Source: Flavobacterium sinopsychrotolerans
GTDB lineage: Bacteria; Bacteroidota; Bacteroidia; Flavobacteriales; Flavobacteriaceae
DNA: 64,000 nt
Direction: 5' to 3'
Assembly (NCBI RefSeq): GCF_900110375.1
Contig: NZ_FODN01000007.1
Span: 1-64,000 of the forward strand
Shown here: positions 8,740-16,529 of the stretch, piece after piece
Position numbering within the stretch: the stretch's first letter is position 1
How the letters are laid out: every line of letters begins with the position of its first letter
Translations under genes and position numbers: made by a program
Notes under the pieces: model-generated
Told to the model about the DNA's origin: nothing
Database searches by the model: none
The model's input: only the letters and a program-made list of their open reading frames with translations

Positions 8740-9393
8740 ATGATAAACCCTGATTTAATAAGCAAAACGATTCTTTTTGTAAAAGAAAAACTAGAAAATG
8801 CCGAAGGCGGACACGACTGGTTTCATATCGAAAGAGTGTTTAAAAATTCCGTTCTGATTTCAAAAAATGAAGTTTGTGATGTCACTGTTGTCAAACTTGG
8901 GGCTTTGCTTCATGATATTGCCGACAGTAAGTTTCACGATGGAGATGAAACCGTTGGTCCAAGAATAGCTAGAGATTTTTTAGAATCAGAAAATGTTGAT
9001 GAAGAAATCATCGCTCATGTGGTGAATATCATTGAAAACATCTCCTACAAAGGCGGTAGTTTCGAAAAGAAATTCTCCTCCATAGAATTAGATGTGGTTC
9101 AGGATGCAGACCGTTTAGATGCGATTGGCGCCATTGGAATCGCCAGAACATTCAATTATGGCGGATTTAAAAATAGAGCGCTCTACGACCCTAAAATTGC
9201 TCCAAATTCTAGTATGACCAAGGAGGAATACAAGAAGAATGATTCTCCAACGCTCAATCATTTTTATGAAAAGTTATTGCTTTTGAAAGATAAGATGAAT
9301 ACAGAGACCGGAAAACAAATCGCACAAGAAAGACACCGTTACATGGAAGGATTTCTATCGCAGTTTTATGCGGAATGGGAAGGGGAAAAGTAA
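8740..9393 (+). CDS. HD-domain phosphohydrolase
   Basis: A 217-residue metal-dependent phosphohydrolase of the HD superfamily. The ligands are easy to see: GGHDWFHIERV (H25, D26, H29), ALLHDIAD (H58, D59) and VQDADRLDAIGAIGIART (Asp near 128). The layout is that of the YpgQ/YedJ-type group, which hydrolyses small phosphorylated substrates, possibly nucleotides. No partner gene is present: a terminator precedes it and the next gene is on the opposite strand. The family is certain; the substrate is not. Confidence 0.85.
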   Translation: MINPDLISKTILFVKEKLENAEGGHDWFHIERVFKNSVLISKNEVCDVTVVKLGALLHDIADSKFHDGDETVGPRIARDFLESENVDEEIIAHVVNIIENISYKGGSFEKKFSSIELDVVQDADRLDAIGAIGIARTFNYGGFKNRALYDPKIAPNSSMTKEEYKKNDSPTLNHFYEKLLLLKDKMNTETGKQIAQERHRYMEGFLSQFYAEWEGEK

Positions 9394-9446
9394 TATTTTT
9401 GATTGCAGATGTTTTCCGATTGCTGGTTTTTTAAATCAAAAATCAG

Positions 9447-9464
9447 TCCCGATAGCTATCGGGA
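9447..9464. repeat. Short palindromic repeat, 18 bp
   Basis: A perfect 18-base palindrome, TCCCGATAGCTATCGGGA, in the gap between two convergent genes. A related element with the same arms (TCCCGA/TCGGGA) lies inside trhO at 37733-37748. Such palindromes are scattered through Flavobacterium genomes in my recollection. Here it could also act as a small bidirectional terminator, although no T run follows. Confidence 0.6.
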
Positions 9465-9477
9465 TTAATCAAAAATC

Positions 9478-9882
9478 TTAAATTGAAATCCCTTTTGCTT
9501 TCATTTCCAGAATCACATCCGAAGCATTTTTAAAAGTGGGGGCTTGCTCAATAATGGTTCCCACTCTTTTTTTGTTAAGTTTAAAGGTGATATCATTCTC
9601 CGTTGTAAACAGTAACGCGGTTAAAAACGGGTTATTCATAAAAGGGGCTAAAATCATGAAAGCTTCATCAAGTGTATGAAAACTTTCTATTTCTTCAGTT
9701 TTGTAACGCGCCGTAAGCGAAAGACTAAATATGTCATTCTCCAGTAAAACGGGACGCACATAAATATTTTTCAGTTCGGTATCACCAATGGTTTTGGCAA
9801 GTGTTAATTTGGCGTAAGTTCCATTTTGGATGCTTTCTTTTACTTTTTCCCAGAAAAGTGCAAATACAGGTTGGAAGGACAT
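9478..9882 (-). CDS. Uncharacterised 134-residue protein
   Basis: No signal peptide or membrane segment. The sequence starts with FQPVFALFWEKVKESI and contains LTLAKT, IYVRPVLL, a TARYKTEE strand and ALLFTTENDITFKLNKK. From memory this resembles the N-terminal domain of a group of about 380-residue SAM-dependent methyltransferases. No methyltransferase domain (no G-x-G-x-G motif) follows in any frame before the convergent HD gene, so it is either a free-standing version or a severed N terminus. It is transcribed alone, with TAATTTTG (9933-9926, minus strand) upstream as a possible -7 box. I do not assign a function. Confidence 0.6.
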   Translation of the reverse strand: MSFQPVFALFWEKVKESIQNGTYAKLTLAKTIGDTELKNIYVRPVLLENDIFSLSLTARYKTEEIESFHTLDEAFMILAPFMNNPFLTALLFTTENDITFKLNKKRVGTIIEQAPTFKNASDVILEMKAKGISI

Positions 9883-9999
9883 AAGTTTAATTTTAGATGA
9901 TGTGTTATATTCCGAAACGGGTCTGCAAAATTAAGTGTTGTAAATCAAACAATCTCTTTTTGAGGAAAGATTATTTTAAAGGATATTCACTTGTAAATC

Positions 10000-10027
10000 A
10001 AAAAGAGAACCAATGTGGCTCTCTTTT
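10000..10027 (-). terminator. Intrinsic terminator of the enoyl-CoA hydratase gene
   Basis: A stem of about ten pairs with one mismatch (AAAGAG/CTCTTT arms) and a short loop lies 5 bases past the stop codon of the minus-strand gene, and read on that strand it ends in TTTTT. Confidence 0.7.
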
Positions 10028-10031
10028 GTTA

Positions 10032-10814
10032 TTATTTCCCAGTAAAAACTGCTTTTCTTTTCTCTAAGAAAGCCGTTGTTCCTTCTTTAAAATCTTCCGT
10101 CCCAAAACATTTTCCAAAGGCTTTTATTTCGGCTTCATAGCCATTTTTTCCTTCTTTGAAATTAGCATTTACCGCTTTTATGGCTTTGCCAATAGCGTAA
10201 GGAGAGTTCTTGATTATTTTATTGGCCACACTTATGCAGTAGTCTAAAAGTTCTGCTTCAGGGACTACGTGATTTACCAGTCCAGTTCTGTAGGCATCCT
10301 GAGCGGTTACCATTCCTGCGGTCATAATCATTTCCATGGCGCGTCCTTTTCCTATCAATTGTGGCAAACGTTGTGTTCCTCCATAACCCGGAATTACGCC
10401 CAATGAAACTTCAGGCAATCCCATTTTTGCATTTTCCGAAGCGACTCTGAAATGACACGCCATCGCTAATTCTAATCCGCCACCCAATGCAAAACCATTT
10501 ACGGCTGCAATTACCGGAGTTTTTAAATTCTCTATAAAATCAAATAATTTTTCTTGTCCTTCTGCCGCTAATTGCGTTCCTTCTTCAATCGAAAAATGAG
10601 CAAATTCAGAGATGTCAGCTCCGGCTACAAACGCTTTTTCACCGCTTCCCGTTAAAATAATAGCACGAATTTCATCATTTTTCCCTAATGTTTTGAATGC
10701 TTTATTCAAATCTGAAATCGTAGCAACATTCAACGCATTTAGTTTTGTAGGACGATTGATGGTAATCGTAGCAATGTTATTTTCGGTTGTAATTAAAAGA
10801 TTTTCGTAGTTCAT
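10032..10814 (-). CDS. Enoyl-CoA hydratase/isomerase (crotonase family)
   Basis: A 260-residue cytosolic crotonase, most likely adding water to a 2-enoyl-CoA in fatty-acid or butanoate-type degradation. The oxyanion-hole and catalytic region reads AFVAGADISEF (about residues 66-76), then NGFALGGGLELAMACHF with a catalytic Glu, and MGLPEVSLGVIPGYGGTQR with the second Glu. Both acidic residues of true hydratases are present, so an isomerase-only role is less likely. The gene follows the histidine kinase gene by 10 bases on the same strand; this looks like readthrough and does not imply a functional link. A terminator follows. Confidence 0.93.
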   Translation of the reverse strand: MNYENLLITTENNIATITINRPTKLNALNVATISDLNKAFKTLGKNDEIRAIILTGSGEKAFVAGADISEFAHFSIEEGTQLAAEGQEKLFDFIENLKTPVIAAVNGFALGGGLELAMACHFRVASENAKMGLPEVSLGVIPGYGGTQRLPQLIGKGRAMEMIMTAGMVTAQDAYRTGLVNHVVPEAELLDYCISVANKIIKNSPYAIGKAIKAVNANFKEGKNGYEAEIKAFGKCFGTEDFKEGTTAFLEKRKAVFTGK

Positions 10815-10824
10815 AATTGTATTT

Positions 10825-12297
10825 TTAGGTGTTAATTATTGGAAGTGATACAATAAAAGTAGTTCCTTTTCCAAATTCAGTTTCAAAGGTAATCGTTCCT
10901 TTATAATTTTCGATTATGTTTTTTATAATTCCAAGACCAAGACCCATTCCGCTGCTTTTGGTGGTAAATTTTGGTTCGAATATGCGGTTGATATCTTTGG
11001 GCTGAATACCAATTCCGTTATCAGAAACCGTAATTAATACATTGTTTGCTTCTTTTTTGATGCGAACCACAACAGATTTATGTTCTTGTTGTTCCGGAAT
11101 GGACTGAATGGCATTTTTAGCCAGATTCGTGATAATCCGTATGAGTTGCGTTCTGTCAATTTTCGAAATAATTTCTGGAGAATCACTTTGGAAAACAATG
11201 TAATCCTCGTTGAAAATATCCATGGCCAGCTCTACAACAGCCACAACATTCAAGGTTTCATTTTGCTGAGCCGGCATCGATGCGAAATTTGAAAAAGCCG
11301 AAGCCACCGCACTCATAGTATCAATTTGTTGAATCAAAGTTTCCGAGTAATCGTTCATTTTCTGTTTTACATTGGGATCTGTCGGGTCAAATTTTCGTTG
11401 AAAACTTTGTACCGTTAAGCGCATTGGCGTAAGCGGATTCTTGATTTCATGCGCCACTTGTTTCGCCATTTCGCGCCAAGCTTCCTCACGTTCGCTTTGT
11501 GCTAATTTGATGGCACTTTTTTCCAGTTCATCCACCATCCCGTTGTATGCTTTTATCAAAAGATTTATTTCCTTGCTATTGGCTTCCAGAACAATTTTCT
11601 CGTTTTTTTGGTTCAAACTCGTTTCACTCAGCTTATCTGAAATGGTTTTCAAGGATTTAGTGATGTAGGACGATAGAAAATAAGCAAAGGCGAAAGCTAT
11701 AATAAGCATGAAGGCATAAACCTGCCCCAGACGAATTAGAAAACTTTTGAGTTCATTTTCATAATAGCCGTCATCTTCTACATAAGGTAAATTTAAGATT
11801 CCCAATGGTTTGAATTTATCATCTTTAATCTGGCTGAAAGCAGAACGGTTTTTTTTACCATCAATGGTTTTAATGTCCACGTATCTTTTTTCGATAGAGG
11901 AACGAACCAGTTTTAAAATATATTTGGGAATTGGCGGTGCCACTTTATCAACAGAAAAGGATTCCTTAGAGGATTTTAGCAATTTGCCGTCCAGACTGTA
12001 TATGTTGATTTCGATGTTGTGAATGTGGGCTAATTCGTGAATTTTATCTTTAAAAATTAAATCCAGATTACCAGAAGTCAACGGATAGGTAGTGGTGGAA
12101 AGAATGAAGTTAATGTGTTGTTTTACTGCATTTTCATTTCGTTCCAAACGCTCTTGGTGGTATTCTTTAGCTTCATTTTTAAATTGGAAAATAGAAATGG
12201 AAGCTAATATTACAGAAGCCATTATTATCAATACAATCATCGAAAGGAAAATCCTGATTCGTAACGAAAGCATTGCTATTTTGAAGCTTTTAAACAT
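10825..12297 (-). CDS. HAMP-domain sensor histidine kinase, orphan
   Basis: A 490-residue membrane kinase. Transmembrane helices near residues 13-37 and 190-212 flank a periplasmic sensor of about 150 residues. A HAMP linker follows, then the phosphoacceptor box VAHEIKNPLTPMR (His near residue 282), the N box (LIRIITNLAKNAIQSIP), and the G boxes VSDNGIGI and GMGLGLGIIKNII. The H-box sequence resembles NtrY-type kinases. No response regulator is next to it. It lies after the HemJ-like gene, separated by a 76-base spacer made of CAGT-rich repeats, and before an enoyl-CoA hydratase. The signal it senses cannot be read from the sequence. Confidence 0.93.
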   Translation of the reverse strand: MFKSFKIAMLSLRIRIFLSMIVLIIMASVILASISIFQFKNEAKEYHQERLERNENAVKQHINFILSTTTYPLTSGNLDLIFKDKIHELAHIHNIEINIYSLDGKLLKSSKESFSVDKVAPPIPKYILKLVRSSIEKRYVDIKTIDGKKNRSAFSQIKDDKFKPLGILNLPYVEDDGYYENELKSFLIRLGQVYAFMLIIAFAFAYFLSSYITKSLKTISDKLSETSLNQKNEKIVLEANSKEINLLIKAYNGMVDELEKSAIKLAQSEREEAWREMAKQVAHEIKNPLTPMRLTVQSFQRKFDPTDPNVKQKMNDYSETLIQQIDTMSAVASAFSNFASMPAQQNETLNVVAVVELAMDIFNEDYIVFQSDSPEIISKIDRTQLIRIITNLAKNAIQSIPEQQEHKSVVVRIKKEANNVLITVSDNGIGIQPKDINRIFEPKFTTKSSGMGLGLGIIKNIIENYKGTITFETEFGKGTTFIVSLPIINT

Positions 12298-12373
12298 TTT
12301 TTTTTTAGTTTACAGTCTCAGTCCCGGTTTACAGTTACAGTTGGAAACTGCGACCGAAAACTGGGACTGAAAA
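12298..12373. repeat. CAGT-rich spacer with an inverted repeat
   Basis: This gap is built of variants of CAGTTT/CAGTCTC/CAGTCCC. CAGTCCCGGTTT near its left side pairs with AAACTGGGACTG near its right side (one G-T wobble), giving a 12-bp stem around an irregular middle. A similar CAGT-rich spacer lies at 20435-20502. These look like members of a dispersed intergenic repeat. Confidence 0.55.
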
Positions 12374-12922
12374 CTATTTTTTCTCTCTAATTCTTTTGTA
12401 AAATTTAAACCCAAGCATAATCAAAATGGAGAATATGAAAATCCCAATCACACCATAAATCCAGTTAACCGCATTTTTTAAAATTACTAAAAATACCACA
12501 GCAAACAGGATAATGGTTGCTCCTTCGTTCCACAAACGCATGAAATTTGTGGAATATTTCACTTCGTCATTTTGCAATTGCTTGAATATTTGTTGGCATT
12601 TTGCATGGTACAAATACAACACAAATACAAAGCCAAGCTTTACGTGCATCCATGGCATTTTTAACCACGCTTGGCCTAAATCAGTAAAAAACAACATCCA
12701 AAAAGCAAAAATACTGGCTAAAACTGCTGATGGCCAAGTGATAATGTACCACAAGCGATAGGTCATTATTTTGTACTGTTTCTGTAAAATTTCTTTCTCT
12801 GGGGAAGGTTTATCAGCCACTTCAATTTGGTAAACGAATAAGCGCACAATGTAAAATAATCCTGCAAACCATGTGATTACAAAGATGAGGTGCAGGGATT
12901 TAAGGTAATTATAGTATTCCAT
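12374..12922 (-). CDS. hemJ: HemJ-like protoporphyrinogen IX oxidase (would usually be labelled CopD family)
   Basis: A 182-residue inner-membrane protein with four or five helices. It carries the pattern of the HemJ (UPF0093) family: KSLHLIFVITWFAGLFYIVR (H11, W18, R27) in the first helix and WMHVKLGFVFVLYLYH (H93, K95) in a central helix. HemJ oxidises protoporphyrinogen IX to protoporphyrin IX, the step before ferrochelatase. Context supports this: hemH is two genes upstream on the same strand, and hemA, C, D, E, F and B lie within 10 kb. No hemG or hemY is in the window. The gene overlaps the end of the MATE gene by 14 bases. Automated labels such as CopD would miss this role. The family call is good; activity is inferred. 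Confidence 0.78.
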   Translation of the reverse strand: MEYYNYLKSLHLIFVITWFAGLFYIVRLFVYQIEVADKPSPEKEILQKQYKIMTYRLWYIITWPSAVLASIFAFWMLFFTDLGQAWLKMPWMHVKLGFVFVLYLYHAKCQQIFKQLQNDEVKYSTNFMRLWNEGATIILFAVVFLVILKNAVNWIYGVIGIFIFSILIMLGFKFYKRIREKK

Positions 12923-14264
12923 CGTTAGTTTGAATCAGTTTTGTATTCATTTCTTTTTTTAGAAAATAGCCAGTCAATATCGTTGATAAAATATCCGCGA
13001 TTGGGAATGCAATCCACACGCCAAAAATACCTAAAAAATTTGGTAGTATCAGCACTAACGGAATCAGGAAAAATCCTTGTTTGCTTAGCGTCAAAAGCAA
13101 AGCTTTTTTTGCCTTTCCCGCCGCTTGAAAATAAGCTGCACCAATTAACTGTACCGCTATGATTGGCGAAGCCGCAAAAACCCAACGCAACGCTTCGGGG
13201 GTTTCTGTAATTACTTTAAGGTCTGTAGTGAAAACGGCGACGATAGGTTTGGCAAAAATTAGAATTACCACAAAAATCAGCGAGGCTAGAATGGCGGCAT
13301 ATTTTATCGACAGTTGTACACTTTCTTTCACTCTTTCATAATTTCCCGCACCGTAATTGAATCCGGCAATTGGCAGAAATCCTTGTGTAATTCCCAGAAT
13401 GGGAAACAAAGCAAACATCAACATTCGGCTGATAATTCCATATATAGCAACGGAATGTTCGCCGCCATAGGTGTACAAAGTATGATTTAGGATTATCGCT
13501 AAAATACTCACGACTCCTTGTCTTGAAAAAGTCACAAAACTCAATTCGGTTATTTCCTTTACAATAGGAATGTTGAATTTGAAATGCCTGGCTTTTAGTT
13601 GTAGTTCACTTTTGAAATAAAAAAACCAAAACACGAATAAAAAGCACGTGAAATAGGATATGGCTGTAGCCAAAGCAGCGCCAAACATTCCTAAATTGAG
13701 GTATTTTATAAAAATAATGTCTAGTAAAATGTTTATAAATGCAGGGATAATCATGGCGACCATGGCAAACTTAGCCTTGCCTTCGGCACGAATCACGTTG
13801 TTACCCATCATGCAAAGCGCTAAAAATGGAACACTAATAATTATGGGAATAAAAAACTCTTTCGCGGGTTCCACAATAGCTCCTTTAGCACCAAAAAGCA
13901 TTAGCATTTCATCACTAAAAAAAAGACCAAAAACCACAAAAACGGATGCTAATAAAAAAGTCATCATGATTTGATTGCCAAAGGTATGCAATGCTTTTTC
14001 CTTGTGATTGGCTCCCAATGCTCGGGAAAGTACTGAGCCTCCGCCCACACCAATTGCCATTCCCAAAGAAGAAATCAAAAAGGTGATGGGCAAAACTACC
14101 GTTACCGCCGCAATGGCCAAAGAACCAATCCATTGTCCGACAAAAATGGTGTCAATTAAAATATTAACCGACATGAATAAAATCCCAATAGACGACGGGA
14201 CTGCTTGTTTTATCAAGAGTTTTTTGATGTCCTGAGTTCCTAACTCATCGGCGGAAACAGCCAT
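12909..14264 (-). CDS. MATE-family efflux transporter
   Basis: A 451-residue inner-membrane protein with about twelve hydrophobic helices in two similar halves, typical of MATE antiporters that export drugs or metabolites using a Na+ or H+ gradient. The N-terminal half contains GVGGGSVLSRALGANHKEKA, the conserved loop of this family, and the second half the related GFLPIAGFNYGAGNYERVKE. Its ATG directly follows the hemH stop codon with no gap, and its 3' end overlaps hemJ by 14 bases, so translation of the three is likely coupled. Export of a porphyrin or haem intermediate is an idea prompted by the position alone; a generic drug exporter is equally possible. Confidence 0.92.
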   Translation of the reverse strand: MAVSADELGTQDIKKLLIKQAVPSSIGILFMSVNILIDTIFVGQWIGSLAIAAVTVVLPITFLISSLGMAIGVGGGSVLSRALGANHKEKALHTFGNQIMMTFLLASVFVVFGLFFSDEMLMLFGAKGAIVEPAKEFFIPIIISVPFLALCMMGNNVIRAEGKAKFAMVAMIIPAFINILLDIIFIKYLNLGMFGAALATAISYFTCFLFVFWFFYFKSELQLKARHFKFNIPIVKEITELSFVTFSRQGVVSILAIILNHTLYTYGGEHSVAIYGIISRMLMFALFPILGITQGFLPIAGFNYGAGNYERVKESVQLSIKYAAILASLIFVVILIFAKPIVAVFTTDLKVITETPEALRWVFAASPIIAVQLIGAAYFQAAGKAKKALLLTLSKQGFFLIPLVLILPNFLGIFGVWIAFPIADILSTILTGYFLKKEMNTKLIQTNDGIL

Positions 14265-15326
14265 TTAGGCAATTGTTTTTTCGGAATTAACTTCTTTTTT
14301 GATGGATGAGGAGGTATTTGACCAATTTGTAATCCAGTTACTCACGGTTTTACACCAATCGTCACTGTCATTCAAACACGGAATTGCTTTGAAGTTTTCT
14401 CCTCCGTGAACTTTAAATTCATGATTGGCTTCCATGGCAATTTCTTCCAAAGTTTCCAAACAATCCGATACAAAAGCAGGCGTTACAACAGCAAGATTTT
14501 TAATTCCTTTTTCAGGCATTTTGTTTACTTCAACATCCGTGTAAGGTGTCAACCATTTGTCCCCCGCTAAGCGCGATTGAAAGGTCTGGCTGTATTTTCC
14601 TTCTGGGATTCCCAATAATTTCACCACTTGTTTGGTGGTTTCGTAACATTGGTGACGGTAGCAAAATTCATGTGCCGGCGAAGGCGTGTTGCAACAAGAA
14701 CCGTCTATTTTACAATGGGATTTGGTGATATCTGTCTTGCGAATGTGACGCTCCGGAATTCCGTGGTACGAGAATAATAAATGATCATAATCAAAACCTT
14801 CTAAATGTCCTTTGATAGAATCGGCCAGATTTTGTAAGTAATCAGGTTTGTTATAAAATGCAGGAACAATCGTAAATTTCATTTCCGGAAAGTGCTTTTT
14901 ACGCAATTCTTCGGCCAGTTCTAATATTGTAGTCGTAGATGCCATTGCATGTTGTGGATACAAAGGGAAAAGCAGTACTTCATTCACGCCTTTGTCATGC
15001 AGTTCTTGTAAACCAGACAATAAAGATGGGTTTCCGTAACGCATGGCTAAGGAAACGGGAATATCAACTAATTGCTTTACTTTGGCGTGCATTCTTTTGG
15101 AAATAACGACAAGCGGAGAACCTTCGTCCCACCATATTTTTGCGTAAGCGGCTGCTGATTTTTTAGGTCTTGTTTGTAAAATTATTCCACGAACTAATAA
15201 TGCTCGCAACAAAAACGGAACGTCAATTACGTATTTGTCCATTAAGAATTCATCTAAATATGGTTTTACATCTTTAGCAGTTGGACTTTCCGGAGAACCT
15301 AAATTAACTAATAATACACCTTTCAT
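14265..15326 (-). CDS. hemH: Ferrochelatase
   Basis: This enzyme inserts Fe2+ into protoporphyrin IX to make protoheme. The ATG at 15326 gives 353 residues starting MKGVLLVNLGSPESP, the normal beginning of the family; a GTG at 15347 falls inside the promoter -7 box and is rejected. The active-site histidine is in LLFSYHGIPERHIRKTD, and the conserved acidic residue in SDCLETLEEI. A cysteine cluster (DGSCCNTP, then FCYRHQCYETT) is present, and in some bacterial ferrochelatases similar cysteines bind a [2Fe-2S] cluster. It heads the operon hemH-MATE-hemJ. The hem regulator candidate and the hemACDE operon lie just beyond its promoter. Confidence 0.96.
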   Translation of the reverse strand: MKGVLLVNLGSPESPTAKDVKPYLDEFLMDKYVIDVPFLLRALLVRGIILQTRPKKSAAAYAKIWWDEGSPLVVISKRMHAKVKQLVDIPVSLAMRYGNPSLLSGLQELHDKGVNEVLLFPLYPQHAMASTTTILELAEELRKKHFPEMKFTIVPAFYNKPDYLQNLADSIKGHLEGFDYDHLLFSYHGIPERHIRKTDITKSHCKIDGSCCNTPSPAHEFCYRHQCYETTKQVVKLLGIPEGKYSQTFQSRLAGDKWLTPYTDVEVNKMPEKGIKNLAVVTPAFVSDCLETLEEIAMEANHEFKVHGGENFKAIPCLNDSDDWCKTVSNWITNWSNTSSSIKKEVNSEKTIA

Positions 15327-15346
15327 GTTGTCTTTTTTTGTTGGCA

Positions 15347-15354
15347 CAAAAGTA
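15347..15354 (-). promoter_or_regulatory. -7 promoter box of hemH
   Basis: TACTTTTG on the minus strand, 20 bases ahead of the ATG at 15326. It coincides with the alternative upstream GTG and so helps decide the start. No convincing -33 box is visible. Confidence 0.5.
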
Positions 15355-15425
15355 AATAAACTTACTTTTTTATAAATTGCGATTAACTATTTTTTATTTA
15401 TTGTTTAATATAAGAAATCAATTGT

Positions 15426-16301
15426 TTACGACATATTCGGGTTGATTGACATCAAATATTTTTTTGGAGTAGTGGCAAATTTCTTTTTGAATGCCGCTAT
15501 GAAATGACTTCCTGTACTGTATCCAATTTTCAATCCTACTTCATTTACATTATAGGAACCGCTATCGAGTAATTTTCGGGCAAAATCCATTTTGTAGTCA
15601 AATAGAAAGCCATAAACGGTATCTCCATAAATTTGTTTGAAACCCATTTTTAGTTTCTTTAAATTCAAACCTATTTCATCGGCTAATTCTTGTAGTCCGG
15701 GCGGTTCGGCCATGTTGGCAATAATGATTTCTTTGGCTTTTCTAATCTTCATTACATTGTCTTCGTCTATTAAAAACGGACATTGCTCTGCATTTGGATC
15801 TTCGGTTCGATTGAAATACAAACTCAATAATTCGTATCCTTTTCCTTTGTAATACAGGTTTTTTATCGACGGATGCAAGCTGTAATGGAATAGTTGCGAC
15901 AAAACAATTGCCATCGATGGACTTATATTTCCTTCGTTATAATATTTTTTGTCTTTATTATCGGCGCTTAAAAAAGTAATATAATCCGCTTCTGTCGAAA
16001 ATAAAGCATGAAACTTCTTTATAGAAATAATCACAGAAATCACCCAAGAATTTGGTGCTAATTCCAGATTTAAAGGCAATTCCTTTTGTGGATTGTACAA
16101 AAGCAATGATTTCTCCTCTTTCAGTTCCAATGCATAGTTTCCTTGATTAAAGATAAATTTTGCATTTCCTTTTAATCCAAAATGAAACTGAATCAATCCG
16201 CTGCTCACTTCACGTTGGGCTTGAAAGGCATCGGTACTATCATTCTGAAAGCGAATGAGCGTAAAGTCATCTTCAATTTTTATAATTTCCTGAGAACCCA
16301 T
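15426..16301 (-). CDS. AraC-family transcriptional regulator, divergent from hemA
   Basis: A 291-residue regulator. The C-terminal 100 residues form the double helix-turn-helix: LQELADEIGLNLKKLKMGFK, then YGFLFDYKMDFARKLL, then VNEVGLKIGYSTGSHFIAAF and a TPKKYL ending. The N-terminal part (residues 1-180) is a beta-rich sensor of the PchR-like type and has no recognised ligand motif. The gene lies between hemH and hemA and is transcribed away from hemA, the classic position for a local regulator, so control of haem synthesis by haem, iron or a precursor is a reasonable inference. Two palindromes (16326-16337 and 16342-16370) lie in the shared upstream region. Confidence 0.9.
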   Translation of the reverse strand: MGSQEIIKIEDDFTLIRFQNDSTDAFQAQREVSSGLIQFHFGLKGNAKFIFNQGNYALELKEEKSLLLYNPQKELPLNLELAPNSWVISVIISIKKFHALFSTEADYITFLSADNKDKKYYNEGNISPSMAIVLSQLFHYSLHPSIKNLYYKGKGYELLSLYFNRTEDPNAEQCPFLIDEDNVMKIRKAKEIIIANMAEPPGLQELADEIGLNLKKLKMGFKQIYGDTVYGFLFDYKMDFARKLLDSGSYNVNEVGLKIGYSTGSHFIAAFKKKFATTPKKYLMSINPNMS

Positions 16302-16325
16302 AGCGATGTTTTTTTAATATGAAAA

Positions 16326-16337
16326 TGATAATTATCA
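16326..16337. promoter_or_regulatory. Candidate operator: TGATAATTATCA palindrome
   Basis: A perfect 12-base palindrome, 24 bases upstream of the AraC-type regulator start. Its TGATAAT half-site resembles part of a Fur box, but it is shorter than the classical 19 bases. It may be an autoregulatory site. Confidence 0.45.
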
Positions 16338-16341
16338 GATT

Positions 16342-16370
16342 ACTTTATTTAGAAAGACTCTAAATAAAGT
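16342..16370. promoter_or_regulatory. Candidate operator: 12-bp inverted repeat with 5-base spacer
   Basis: ACTTTATTTAGA at 16342-16353 is matched perfectly by TCTAAATAAAGT at 16359-16370. The arrangement is too AT-rich and has no T run to act as a normal terminator, and it lies in the regulator-hemA divergent region, so a protein-binding site is the better reading. Confidence 0.5.
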
Positions 16371-16496
16371 AGCTAAAAGAACCTGTTTTTGCTACAAAAA
16401 TAAGGGTTTTTATAATAAAACAACGATTTAAAACTAATAAATCACATAGCGATACAAAAAGTACTTCTAGCGTTACTTTTATAAACACTATAGTTC

Positions 16497-16504
16497 TAAT
16501 TTTG
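16497..16504 (+). promoter_or_regulatory. -7 promoter box of the hemA operon
   Basis: TAATTTTG, an exact TAnnTTTG match, ends 25 bases before the hemA ATG. A good -33 TTTG is lacking at the usual distance, which is consistent with a promoter that needs an activator such as the divergent AraC-type protein. Confidence 0.55.
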
Positions 16505-16529
16505 TTTCACTTTCTGGAAAAGTGCAAAT

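Noticed and set aside
15327..15347. GTG start adding seven residues to ferrochelatase
   Set aside because: The GTG lies in the TACTTTTG promoter box, and the ATG at 15326 gives the family's normal N terminus.
16326..16337. Classical Fur box
   Set aside because: Only a 12-base palindrome is present; the 19-base pattern of three GATAAT-like units is not complete, so it is listed only as a candidate operator.
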